64,000 bases of DNA from Ruminococcus sp. (lineage in GTDB: Bacteria > Bacillota_A > Clostridia > Oscillospirales > Ruminococcaceae): NCBI GenBank assembly GCA_017480485.1, contig JAFVAN010000041.1, forward strand, positions 1-64,000, written 5' to 3'. The notes beneath the pieces were generated by a model, which made no database searches, was not told the DNA's origin, and worked only from the letters and a program-made list of their open reading frames with translations. A program made the position numbers and the translations under genes. Shown here in pieces: positions 50,217 through 58,426 of the stretch (its first letter is position 1; each line of letters begins with the position of its first letter).

Positions 50217-51350
50217 TCAATCGGCGATGGTGATGATCACCCAGTAATCGCCGACCTTTGCGATGCCGATATACTGCTGGCGGGAGTTGGCCTTGGTCAG
50301 GTCATTGACCTTATACGTCTCTTCACCGCTTCCGTACGCGCCGATCATTTTCACATCAATGTTCGGGCCCAGCTCCACCCCCAGCACGGCGTTGTTATTA
50401 AGATAGGTAACAAGCCCGGGGTAGTTCTCCTTCTCGCTGTACAGCAGCTCGTCGGCGCTGGTGCAGCCTTTTGCGATTATCTCGTAGGACCAGTCGCTTA
50501 TTACCTCCTGCCGCGTTATAAGCGGTTCGGAATGGGAGTAGATGAACCTTAGCCATGTGGGCTCCTCCGTTCCCGAAGGCAGCGTCCCCGCCTTGAAGCA
50601 GCTCTCTATCTGGCGGCACCTGTCCTCGGCGCGGCGGCAGAGGGTGGGATGCAGCTGGGCGGAATGGAAAGCCTTAAGCGCGGGCTCGCTTTTTATTGCC
50701 AGATAAAGCTCCTGCTCGGGCTCTTCGAGGGTGAACTTTGTGGTGGTCGTTGTGGGAGTCGTTGTGCCGGTCGTTGTCTTTTTGGTCGTTGCTGCGGCGG
50801 TCTCCGGCGGCGCTATGGTCTCGGGTGCCGTGACATAGACCAGGGAGACATAAAGGGTCTCGGCGGATGTCTGGGCCGTGGTGGCTATGGTGGGCTCCGA
50901 CTCAGCGGCGGCGGGCAGGGACGGCGTTGTTTTGCCTGTGGTGGTCCCGATCTTTGTTGTGGTCACCGATTTTTTAGTGGTGCTCGCCGTGGCCTTAGTG
51001 GTGGTGGTGTGAGTGGTGGTCTCGGTCACGCTCTTTTTGGTGGCGGCGGCTGGGGGCCTGCTCTCCGTTGGGGAGGTCTCAGCGCTCTCGGAGGCCGCCG
51101 TGATCTCTGCGGGGGCCGCCTGCCCTGGCCTGCCTCTAAGTAATTTGGGCAGCACAAAAACAGCCGCAGCAAGCATTAAAGCTGCCGCTGCGGCTGCCGC
51201 CGTGATCTTTATGTAGGCTGTATTAGCTCTCCTCTTCGGGGTGATCTCGACGCGTTCTCTGCCGTTTACGGGCCTGACGCAGTTGAGGCACACCGCCGAG
51301 CTCTCGTGCAGCTCTCCCCCACAGTAGGGGCAGAGCCTGCGCCCCTCCAT
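50217..51350 (-). CDS. Zinc-ribbon membrane protein with Thr-rich linker
   Basis: 377-aa protein. Residues 1-25 are a zinc ribbon (CPYCG..VCLNC), one helix (about 48-70), then long Thr/Lys/Pro/Ala-rich linkers (about 75-215) and a C-terminal globular domain (about 220-377) of unknown family. The start codon shares a base with the leuD stop (TAATG), so translation is coupled to leuD. Its organisation parallels the proteins at 37436 and 63440. Why it is attached to leucine genes is not evident. Confidence 0.75.
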   Translation of the reverse strand: MEGRRLCPYCGGELHESSAVCLNCVRPVNGRERVEITPKRRANTAYIKITAAAAAAALMLAAAVFVLPKLLRGRPGQAAPAEITAASESAETSPTESRPPAAATKKSVTETTTHTTTTKATASTTKKSVTTTKIGTTTGKTTPSLPAAAESEPTIATTAQTSAETLYVSLVYVTAPETIAPPETAAATTKKTTTGTTTPTTTTTKFTLEEPEQELYLAIKSEPALKAFHSAQLHPTLCRRAEDRCRQIESCFKAGTLPSGTEEPTWLRFIYSHSEPLITRQEVISDWSYEIIAKGCTSADELLYSEKENYPGLVTYLNNNAVLGVELGPNIDVKMIGAYGSGEETYKVNDLTKANSRQQYIGIAKVGDYWVIITIAD

Positions 51351-51829
51351 TATTTGAGGGAATTGAGCAGCCCGTTGGAGTTGATTATGTTTATTAGGAA
51401 CTCCGGGAAGGACTGCCCCTGATAGGTCTCGTTCCTGGTGATATTTGTGATGACGCCTGTGTCGAAGTCTATCTCCACCTCGTCGCCGTTCTCTATCTTC
51501 TCGGCGGCCTCGTCACACTCGATGATGGGCAGGCCGATGTTGATGGAGTTGCGGTAGAAGATGCGCGCAAAGCTCTTGGCGATGACGCAGGAGATGCCGC
51601 TGGCCTTGATGGAGGCGGGGGCGTGCTCTCTCGAGGAGCCGCAGCCAAAGTTGGCCTTGGCCACCATGATGTCTCCCGGCTTCACCCTTCCCGCAAACTC
51701 GATGTCGATGTCCTCCATGCAGTGCTTGGCAAGCTCCTGCATATCGGCGGAATTCAGGTATCTTGCGGGGATGATAACGTCCGTATCCACGTTGTCTCCG
51801 TACTTGTGTACTGTGCCGTGTGCTTTCAT
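51350..51829 (-). CDS. leuD: 3-isopropylmalate dehydratase, small subunit
   Basis: 159-aa subunit. [18 protein letters not shown] near the N-terminus and [13 protein letters not shown] (about residues 55-67) are diagnostic. With LeuC it isomerises isopropylmalate in leucine synthesis. ATG 51829 follows AAAGGAAG; the ten-residue longer frame is rejected. It is separated from leuC by two small genes, whereas the pair is normally adjacent. Confidence 0.96.
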   Translation of the reverse strand: MKAHGTVHKYGDNVDTDVIIPARYLNSADMQELAKHCMEDIDIEFAGRVKPGDIMVAKANFGCGSSREHAPASIKASGISCVIAKSFARIFYRNSINIGLPIIECDEAAEKIENGDEVEIDFDTGVITNITRNETYQGQSFPEFLINIINSNGLLNSLK

Positions 51830-51855
51830 TTTTTTACTTCCTTTCAGGGTGGTTA

Positions 51856-52245
51856 TCACTTGTTTGAATAATCGGGCGAGCCGAACACGTTCTCGCCTGC
51901 GGCCTGACGGTTCAGCTCGTCATAGACCTTCTCAAGATAGGCGCTGTCCAGGGCGTCCTTGGTCCTGGTTATAAAATAGCAGGTCTTGACCTTGCCGAAG
52001 AGGCCCGTCTTCACAAGCCGATATACCGACTGTCCTTTAACGTTTGAGTTCTCAAAATCGTTCAGGCCCTTTTTGTCAATGATAGACTGTGTCATCTCTA
52101 TCGTAAATTTATTCTCGTCGCGGAGCTGGGTTATCATCTCCTCGACCTTTGCCTCCTTCTGAGAGTCGCTCAGCGAGGTGCCGTATTTCTTTGTAACAAG
52201 ACTGAGCAGAGTGTCCCAGAACACATCTCTGACATAATCCTTCAT
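51856..52245 (-). CDS. Small protein of unknown function within the leu operon
   Basis: 129-aa soluble, helical, charged protein with no recognised domain ([16 protein letters not shown].. [20 protein letters not shown]). ATG 52245 has AAGAAGGCTTGAAGG upstream. It lies between the Dabb-domain gene and leuD on the same strand with gaps of 26 and 44 bp, so it is probably part of the operon. Confidence 0.7.
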   Translation of the reverse strand: MKDYVRDVFWDTLLSLVTKKYGTSLSDSQKEAKVEEMITQLRDENKFTIEMTQSIIDKKGLNDFENSNVKGQSVYRLVKTGLFGKVKTCYFITRTKDALDSAYLEKVYDELNRQAAGENVFGSPDYSNK

Positions 52246-52289
52246 CCTTCAAGCCTTCTTTCGTAATAGAATGTGCTTTTGCCGTTAGA

Positions 52290-52589
52290 TCAAATTTCAA
52301 GATCGAAGCAGCTGCGGGAGCAGACCGAGCTTTTCACAAGCTCTGCCACCTTAAGGTGCTCGGGGTGCACCTGATAGCCTTTAAGGGCTTCAATGCTCTC
52401 AAGAGTAGAATCCAGCAGCAGGTCGCCGTTGGAGGAGGGCAGGGGGTCTGTTCTGACGTTTATGTCTATAAGGCCATCTATCCTTCCTTTAAGTCCCTCG
52501 AGGCCCGCCTTGATCTCGGCGGCGCGCTTGGCTCTCTCGTCGCCCGTGAGCTCGGGCTTAAGCTGCCAGATTATTATATGCCTTATCAT
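52290..52589 (-). CDS. Dabb (stress-responsive A/B barrel) family protein
   Basis: 99-aa ferredoxin-like alpha/beta barrel. MIRHIIIWQLKPE with the conserved His and YQVHPEHLKVAELVK are typical of Dabb proteins, which form dimeric barrels; function is mostly unknown. It follows leuC by 14 bp. Confidence 0.85.
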   Translation of the reverse strand: MIRHIIIWQLKPELTGDERAKRAAEIKAGLEGLKGRIDGLIDINVRTDPLPSSNGDLLLDSTLESIEALKGYQVHPEHLKVAELVKSSVCSRSCFDLEI

Positions 52590-52603
52590 TTTTCTGCCTC
52601 CGT

Positions 52604-53866
52604 TCAGTCAAGCTCGGAGGGCTGGGCTATCCTGCCCATAACTGCCGAGGCCGCCGCAACGTAGGGCGAAGCCAGATATACCTCCGACTCGGGATGTCCC
52701 ATTCTTCCCACAAAGTTGCGGTTGGTGGTGGCAACGGCGCGCTCGCCCTTTGCCAGTATTCCCATATGTCCGCCAAGGCAGGGGCCGCAGGTGGGTGTCG
52801 AGACCGCGCAGCCCGCGTTTATGAATATCTCCAGCAGGCCCTCCTTCATGGCGGTGAGGTATACCTTCTGGGTGGCGGGGATAACTATGCAGCGCACGCC
52901 CTCGGCGATGTGTCTGCCCTTGAGTATCTCGGCCGCGGCGCGGATGTCCTCGATCCTGCCGTTGGTGCAGGAGCCGATGACCGCCTGATCAATGGGCACA
53001 TTGCCGATCTGGTCGAAGGTCCTGCCGTTCTCGGGCAGGTGGGGGAAGGCCACGGTGGGCTTGATCTGGGAGAGGTCGATGTCATAGACAGCGTCGTACT
53101 CCGCGTCCTCGTCCGCCTCGAAGATCTTATATTCCTTTGTTACCTTGTCCTTGATGTAATCGAGAGTTACCTCGTCAACGGCGAAGATGCCGTTCTTGGC
53201 GCCTGCCTCGATGGCCATGTTCGCCATGCAGAGCCTATCCTCCATCGTCAGGTTCTTGAGGCCGGGGCCCGAGAATTCCATGCTCTTGTAGAGGGCGCCG
53301 TCAACGCCGATCATGGTGATGATATGCAGGATGACATCCTTGGCGGTGGACCACTTGGGCAGCTTGCCGATGATGTTGAACTTGATGGCCGAGGGGATGC
53401 GGAACCAATCCTTGCCCTTTGCCATGCCTGCGCACATATCCGTGGAGCCTACGCCCGTGGAGAAAGCGCCCAGAGCGCCGTAGGTGCAGGTGTGAGAGTC
53501 GGCGCCGATAACGCAGTCACCGGGGGCCACAAGGCCTTTCTCGGGCAGCAGCGCGTGCTCGATGCCCATATCGCCGACGTCAAAATAATTCTTTATGCCG
53601 TACTTCCCTGCGAACTCGCGGCACTGCTTGCACTGGCCTGCGGCCTTGATGTCCTTGTTGGGGGTAAAGTGGTCCATGACCATCGTTATCTTGTCCTGGC
53701 TAAAGATGGAGTCGAAGCCCGCCTTGTTGAACTCGTTGATAGCAACGGGCGAGGTAACGTCGTTGCCCAGCACAAGGTCCAGATCAGCCATTACCAGCTG
53801 TCCTGGCTTGACCTCGTCCAGCCCTGCGTGAGCCGCCAGTATTTTTTGTGTCATCGTCATTCCCAT
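52604..53866 (-). CDS. leuC: 3-isopropylmalate dehydratase, large subunit
   Basis: 420-aa aconitase-family subunit. Iron-sulfur cysteines are in GSCTNGR (about residue 300) and [11 protein letters not shown] (about 360); [15 protein letters not shown] is also typical. First gene of the operon leuC-Dabb-unknown-leuD-zinc-ribbon. Several ATGs lie close together (53878, 53866, 53860, 53854); 53866 gives the usual [10 protein letters not shown] start and is chosen. The leader (53870-54120) holds a TATAAT at 53954-53959 on this strand but no clear -35, and I see no T-box. Confidence 0.96.
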   Translation of the reverse strand: MGMTMTQKILAAHAGLDEVKPGQLVMADLDLVLGNDVTSPVAINEFNKAGFDSIFSQDKITMVMDHFTPNKDIKAAGQCKQCREFAGKYGIKNYFDVGDMGIEHALLPEKGLVAPGDCVIGADSHTCTYGALGAFSTGVGSTDMCAGMAKGKDWFRIPSAIKFNIIGKLPKWSTAKDVILHIITMIGVDGALYKSMEFSGPGLKNLTMEDRLCMANMAIEAGAKNGIFAVDEVTLDYIKDKVTKEYKIFEADEDAEYDAVYDIDLSQIKPTVAFPHLPENGRTFDQIGNVPIDQAVIGSCTNGRIEDIRAAAEILKGRHIAEGVRCIVIPATQKVYLTAMKEGLLEIFINAGCAVSTPTCGPCLGGHMGILAKGERAVATTNRNFVGRMGHPESEVYLASPYVAAASAVMGRIAQPSELD

Positions 53867-54122
53867 AGTGAATACCATTCCTTACTTTGATAGTGATGTC
53901 CGTCGGAGTTGTCAAAAAACGCCTCCGTGCGGATAATATTTTTATTCATTTTAATTATACCACAATATTATCCCGTATTATTAAATAAACAGCTAACAAA
54001 ATATGAACAAATAGTTACATTATGCTTTCCGAAACAAATTAATATTTTTCGGGCGGCGTATTTTTCCATGTATCACTTCCCTGCCGCCGCAGATAATAAT
54101 CACAAAGAAAACGAAAGGCAGT

Positions 54123-54311
54123 GTGACAGATATGAAATTCAGTGTTTCCTCTCTGGCAAAGGGCATCTCGGTGGGGCTGACCGCAGGGGCCATCGCCTAT
54201 GCCGTAGCAAGCGCCACGGCCAAGGAAAAGCGCAGCCTCAAGCGCAGCGCGGGCCGTGCTCTCCACGCCATCGGCGATATCATGGAGGGCGTCGGCAACA
54301 TCATGAGCTAA
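54123..54311 (+). CDS. Small protein with one hydrophobic segment
   Basis: 62-aa protein with an Ala/Gly-rich hydrophobic stretch (about residues 10-30) and a basic C-terminal part. No family recognised. The start may be GTG 54123 (AAAGG four bases upstream) or ATG 54132. A terminator follows directly. Confidence 0.55.
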   Translation: MTDMKFSVSSLAKGISVGLTAGAIAYAVASATAKEKRSLKRSAGRALHAIGDIMEGVGNIMS

Positions 54312-54326
54312 GCGCTTAGACAGAAC

Positions 54327-54365
54327 ATCCCCTCGCGGCGCCTGCCCGAGGGGATGAGCTTTTAA
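54327..54365 (+). terminator. Terminator of the small-protein gene
   Basis: ATCCCCTCG and CGAGGGGAT arms, nine base pairs, followed by GAGCTTTT. Confidence 0.75.
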
Positions 54366-54380
54366 TAAGGAGCGATCATA

Positions 54381-55910
54381 TCAAAGCGATTTGGTCTTGC
54401 CGCTTACATACTGAAGTATCAGCAGGGCGTCCGTAACGTCCACCCTTCCGTTTGCGTCGATGTCCGCACGGGACAGCTGCGCCGAGGGCAGGGTCTTTTC
54501 TCCCGCGTTGTGGCTGAGTATCAGCAGGGCGTCCGTAACGTCAACGGTGCCGCTGCCGTCGATATCGCCCTTTTTAAGGCTTGTGGAGGCCTTCTTGGTT
54601 ATGACCACCTTGTAGGTCCGCACGTCGCCGCTGGTGGAGGTCACCTTGATGTTCAGGGTGTTCTTCCCATCGCTGAGGGAGACGTTTCCGGTGCCGCTTA
54701 TCTTGGCTCCCGAGCCAAGGGCCTTGGCAGTCACCTTCACCGAGGAAACAGAGCCGTCAACTGTGGCGGTGTAGCTCTGGGTGTACTTATCGAAGCTTGG
54801 AGAGAGGGTGCAGCCGCTGACGGTCAGGGAGCTCAGCAGGTTGTTGTTGCTGCCCGTGGAGGGGGGCTCGGGAACGGGAGAATCCGGCATATTCTTATAG
54901 AAAGGTATCTTGAACTCCAGAGCGGATTCCAGCACCTTGCTGTTATAGGCCTTCCTAAGGTTCTTGCCCTCTATGGCGGCGCCGTTGATGCAGGTCATGT
55001 ACTGGTGATAGTAATAGCCGTTGCCGCCGTCGGTGACGTCAAATTTCTGGAAGTAGATGGTGTCCTGGCCCTTGTTGATGTAGCCGGAGCCTAAGTAGAT
55101 GGCGCCGCCGATTATGGACTTGTACTGATTGGTCCAAGGCAGCAGGTAGGTGGGGTTGTAGGTCATGGCGTAGCGGGCGCCCATCTGCCCTGCGGAAAGG
55201 GTGGAGGTGGCGTAGGCCTGAACGTCAAAGAAATTGAAGTAGCCCTCGTAGCCCGGGGCGGTGCCAAGGGACTGGATGGCGCCGTTCACGCCCTGCTCGT
55301 TGCGGCAGCGTCCCGCCATGTGATAGGGCGAGACTCCCGCCCGCTCGGCGGCCTCCATAAAGGTCTCGGCGTAGTTTTTCACCTCTCCCGTGTCGGGGCA
55401 GGTGTAGTTCCCGCGCATGAAGGTATCTGCCAGTATGTTCTGCACGCCCGTAATGGTGTGTATCTCGGGATTATAGGACAGGTTCTCGAACATGAAAACA
55501 TAGGTGTCGTTTATGAAATTGCGGGGGTCAAGGTTGTACTTGACCACAGCGTCCGAGGCCGCCACCCAGCTGCCGTCCAGCCCGTACCATGTGCCTGTTG
55601 TGAAATTATAGGCGCCCTTCTCCATGGACTTCCATGCCTCGGGAGAGGTGCCGTTCACAAGGCTCCTTCCCAGCAGGGTCTCTTCCTTGACCACGTCGCT
55701 CCACTCAAGGCCTGTGTCCACGGGGGTGAAGACCCACTTGGGGTGCTGCTCGTGGAGGGCCCTTAGGGCGGGCTTGTAGCTCTCGGGGAAGGCGCTTATC
55801 TGTTTTTCAAAGGTCTGGTCGTATGCCTCTGCCTTGGCAAAGCTCGTCCCTGCGCAGGCATATGTGAATGCCGCCGCCAGCGCCGTCAGCAGAGCAGTTA
55901 GCTTTCTCAT
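54381..55910 (-). CDS. Secreted glucosaminidase-like hydrolase with dockerin
   Basis: 509-aa exported protein. Signal peptide (about residues 1-28), a peptidoglycan-hydrolase domain of the GH73/LytD type (about 60-345) with MAGRCRNEQGVNGAIQS carrying a candidate catalytic Glu, a cadherin-like beta-sandwich (about 355-437), and a type I dockerin at the C-terminus: GDIDGSGTVDVTDALLIL and ADIDANGRVDVTDALLIL, two calcium-binding repeats. The dockerin should attach it to a cohesin, and the divergent gene encodes one. ATG 55910 follows GAGGTG; a longer frame into the repeat element is rejected. Confidence 0.92.
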   Translation of the reverse strand: MRKLTALLTALAAAFTYACAGTSFAKAEAYDQTFEKQISAFPESYKPALRALHEQHPKWVFTPVDTGLEWSDVVKEETLLGRSLVNGTSPEAWKSMEKGAYNFTTGTWYGLDGSWVAASDAVVKYNLDPRNFINDTYVFMFENLSYNPEIHTITGVQNILADTFMRGNYTCPDTGEVKNYAETFMEAAERAGVSPYHMAGRCRNEQGVNGAIQSLGTAPGYEGYFNFFDVQAYATSTLSAGQMGARYAMTYNPTYLLPWTNQYKSIIGGAIYLGSGYINKGQDTIYFQKFDVTDGGNGYYYHQYMTCINGAAIEGKNLRKAYNSKVLESALEFKIPFYKNMPDSPVPEPPSTGSNNNLLSSLTVSGCTLSPSFDKYTQSYTATVDGSVSSVKVTAKALGSGAKISGTGNVSLSDGKNTLNIKVTSTSGDVRTYKVVITKKASTSLKKGDIDGSGTVDVTDALLILSHNAGEKTLPSAQLSRADIDANGRVDVTDALLILQYVSGKTKSL

Positions 55911-55943
55911 CTCGATCACCTCAGCAATATTATATACATAATA

Positions 55944-56063
55944 GAAGCAAGAACGCTTCGCTTTCAGAAGCAAGAGGCAAGACAAGGTGCGCCTTCGGCG
56001 CGGTTTTTTATTTGTCCGCTTTGCGGACCTTTGGCTTGCTTCCTGTCATCTTGCTTCCAGAGA
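55944..56063 (+). repeat. AGAAGCAAG-family intergenic repeat, full length
   Basis: Reference copy. AGAAGCAAGAACGCTTCGC, TTTCAGAAGCAAGAGGCAAG, GGTGCGCCTTCGGCGC hairpin, GTCCGCTTTGCGGAC hairpin, and GGCTTGCTTCCTGTCATCTT. It lies between the divergent dockerin and cohesin genes. The remaining 450 bp to 56513 are AT-rich with no gene. Confidence 0.92.
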
Positions 56064-56318
56064 ACGTTTTCAATCTCCTCTGTCCGTTCCGGCGGACAGT
56101 ATCCTGAGTATATTATAAGGTAAAAAAATCGGATTGTCAACAAGAAATCAATTCAACAAAAGTTTACAAAGGGAATTTTTTCGGACTTTTTCAAATGTTA
56201 CAATTCGATTACAATATATCTTGTATCTGTGTCGAAAAAAGCACAATATATTTTGTGAGAAAATTTGTTCGCGGCATTATACCCAAATATTTCCGCGAAA
56301 ATTCGACTATTTTGACGA

Positions 56319-56347
56319 TTGATTTTTTTATTTAACGTTGTTATAAT
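56319..56347 (+). promoter_or_regulatory. Probable promoter of the cohesin protein
   Basis: TTGATT (56319-56324), 17-bp spacer, TATAAT (56342-56347); predicts a leader of about 160 nt. Confidence 0.5.
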
Positions 56348-56513
56348 CTTTAATACAAATGTAACCTTATTTGGCTCTGCTCAAAAAATCGGACAGTTGA
56401 ATATTTTGTAATATGTCTTAACCAAAACTTCCGAGAGCGAGGCTTAAATTTCAGATCGTATTTTGATAAGGACCGTTTTTATTGCGCCTTTTGGCGGGGA
56501 TGGAGGTAGCTTA

Positions 56514-58289
56514 ATGAAAAAATTCAGGCTCAACAAGGCCGCGCTCTCTATTGCGACGGCTGTTCTGATGGTGACGTCGATGCTTTCGATGTTCGCGGGC
56601 TCTGCGGCAACGCCCAACGAGGTGACGCTGTCGGCGGACAAGGAATATGTATCCGCGGGAGATCGCATCAATGTTTCCGTCGGCTTCTCGCCCAACGACA
56701 AGGGCGCCGCGGGAATGACCCTTAACCTGCACTACGACCCCTCTAAGGTAAGCGTGCACATCCCGACCCAAGCCGAGCAGAGCACCTACACCGTGCCCAG
56801 CAGCTTTTCGGTCATCACCAACTACGGTTACGCCGACGGCGTGGTAAGGATAGTTGCCGCAAATCTCATGAGCACGAATATCACCTCCTCCACTGCTCTG
56901 GCTCTGGCAAGCTTTGATGTCAAGAGCGGCGTGACGGGAGATATTGATTTCAGCATTGACGTTGAGACCATGGTGGCCTCCTCCGACAACGGCTATGTGA
57001 ACGCCTCCTACCTTGCGCCAAAGCTCAAGGTAAGCACAGGCAAGGCCCCCGCAGCCACCACTGCGGCAGTGACCACCACAACACCTGCCGCCACCACCAC
57101 CAAGGCCACAACTACTACAAAGGCGACCACAACTACCAAGGCCACCACTACCACAAAGGCGGCCACAACTACTGAGGCCACCACAACAAAGGCCCCCGAG
57201 ACCACAACGACTCCCGTCGCGACCACAGCTGCTCCCGAGACCACCACACCTGCGGCCACCGAGGCGGTAACGGAAGCCCCCGAGGCAGAGCCCGAGCCCG
57301 CAGCAGAGCCCGAGGAGCCTGCACAGAACGGTGATGCTCCCGTGTTCGTATACCTTCAGGAGGGCGGAGACTTCAACTCCGAGACCGATGTTTACTACTC
57401 CATCGCTCTGGCAGATTACATCGAGGATTACTCCAAGCTCTACGACCTTAGAGTGACCGTTCAGGCCACGGACAGCGCCAACGGCGGCCTCGGCGTGATA
57501 ATGGACGGCAAGTGGGTAGCGGCCCACAACAAGCTCCGCGATACCTCCGCACAGGTTTGGGAGCTGGACAACATTGACCCCTCCGCTGCCTCCAGCAACG
57601 TGGTGGTACAGCTTTACTACTTAAAGAACAACGCAGAATTCAAGGTGCTGGACGTTGAGTTCGTTGAGGCAAGCGCCAACTACGACACAGCCCCCGAGCC
57701 CGAAGCAGAGCCCGAGGAAGCACCGGTAATAGAAGAGCCCGAGGCCGAGAGCGCTCCCGATGAGCAACCCGAGCAGCCCGCCGAGCCTGAGGAAACAGAA
57801 GAGACCGAAGAGACCGTCACCGAACCCGAAGAGACTCCCGCTCCCGAGGCAGACGCCGATGCGGCAGCTGATGAAAACGAGGAAGAGGAGGCTCCCGACG
57901 CTCGGGAGACTGAGGAAGGGGACGAAGACCCCGACGCGGAGGCAGCAGAGAACAACAACGATGCCGCCGCAGATGACACAACGGCCGAAGAGGCCGCAGA
58001 GACCAACGAGGATGAGGGCGCCGCAGCAGAGAACAATGCGGAGAGCGGCGAAGCCGAGGCTGCCATAGGAGAGGAGCAGCCTGCTGAGCAGCCCGAAGAC
58101 GCAGAGGAGATAGAGGATACCGTCATCCATGCGTCCCAGGAGGCTGACCGCAACAGCGGCAGCAACCCCGGAACAGGGCGCTCGAGAAGCCCGATACTCA
58201 CTGTAATAATGGTGCTTTGCGGACTTGAGATACTCTGGTCACTGTTCGTTATAGTCTATAACAGAACGGTCGGCAAGAAAAACAACTAA
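56514..58289 (+). CDS. Cell-wall-anchored single-cohesin scaffold protein
   Basis: 591-aa surface protein. Signal peptide (about residues 1-33), one cohesin domain (about 35-178; VTLSADKEYVSAGDRINVSVGF, AAGMTLNLHYDPSKV, TALALASFDVKSG), Thr-rich linker, a beta domain of unknown type (about 280-385), a long Glu/Ala-rich stalk, then NPGTG, a hydrophobic helix and KK tail, a sortase sorting signal variant. It should bind dockerin proteins at the cell surface, like ScaE of R. flavefaciens in role (inference). ATG 56514 follows GGAGG. The dockerin hydrolase gene is divergent from it. Confidence 0.9.
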   Translation: MKKFRLNKAALSIATAVLMVTSMLSMFAGSAATPNEVTLSADKEYVSAGDRINVSVGFSPNDKGAAGMTLNLHYDPSKVSVHIPTQAEQSTYTVPSSFSVITNYGYADGVVRIVAANLMSTNITSSTALALASFDVKSGVTGDIDFSIDVETMVASSDNGYVNASYLAPKLKVSTGKAPAATTAAVTTTTPAATTTKATTTTKATTTTKATTTTKAATTTEATTTKAPETTTTPVATTAAPETTTPAATEAVTEAPEAEPEPAAEPEEPAQNGDAPVFVYLQEGGDFNSETDVYYSIALADYIEDYSKLYDLRVTVQATDSANGGLGVIMDGKWVAAHNKLRDTSAQVWELDNIDPSAASSNVVVQLYYLKNNAEFKVLDVEFVEASANYDTAPEPEAEPEEAPVIEEPEAESAPDEQPEQPAEPEETEETEETVTEPEETPAPEADADAAADENEEEEAPDARETEEGDEDPDAEAAENNNDAAADDTTAEEAAETNEDEGAAAENNAESGEAEAAIGEEQPAEQPEDAEEIEDTVIHASQEADRNSGSNPGTGRSRSPILTVIMVLCGLEILWSLFVIVYNRTVGKKNN

Positions 58290-58293
58290 TTGG

Positions 58294-58320
58294 AAGGGAC
58301 TGCTGTAGGGCAGTCCTTTT
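58294..58320 (+). terminator. Terminator of the cohesin gene
   Basis: AAGGACTGCC-type stem (AAGGGACTGC/GCAGTCCTTTT) with a short loop. Confidence 0.8.
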
Positions 58321-58356
58321 CAGCTTTATGGGGACTTCCCTGCCAAGGTCAATATG

Positions 58357-58403
58357 CAAAAAGGGTATTCCCTGCTTGTGCGGGGAATACCCTTTTGAGT
58401 TCG
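58357..58403. terminator. Bidirectional terminator
   Basis: AAAAAGGGTATTCCC and GGGAATACCCTTTT arms with a nine-base loop; T runs on both strands. Serves the minus-strand ECF gene. Confidence 0.85.
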
Positions 58404-58426
58404 AGCGGCGCATCCTGTGGCGGGCC

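Noticed and set aside
53870..54120. T-box or other leader riboswitch before leuC
   Set aside because: I searched for a T-box sequence, specifier stem and anti-terminator pair and saw none; the region is simply AT-rich.
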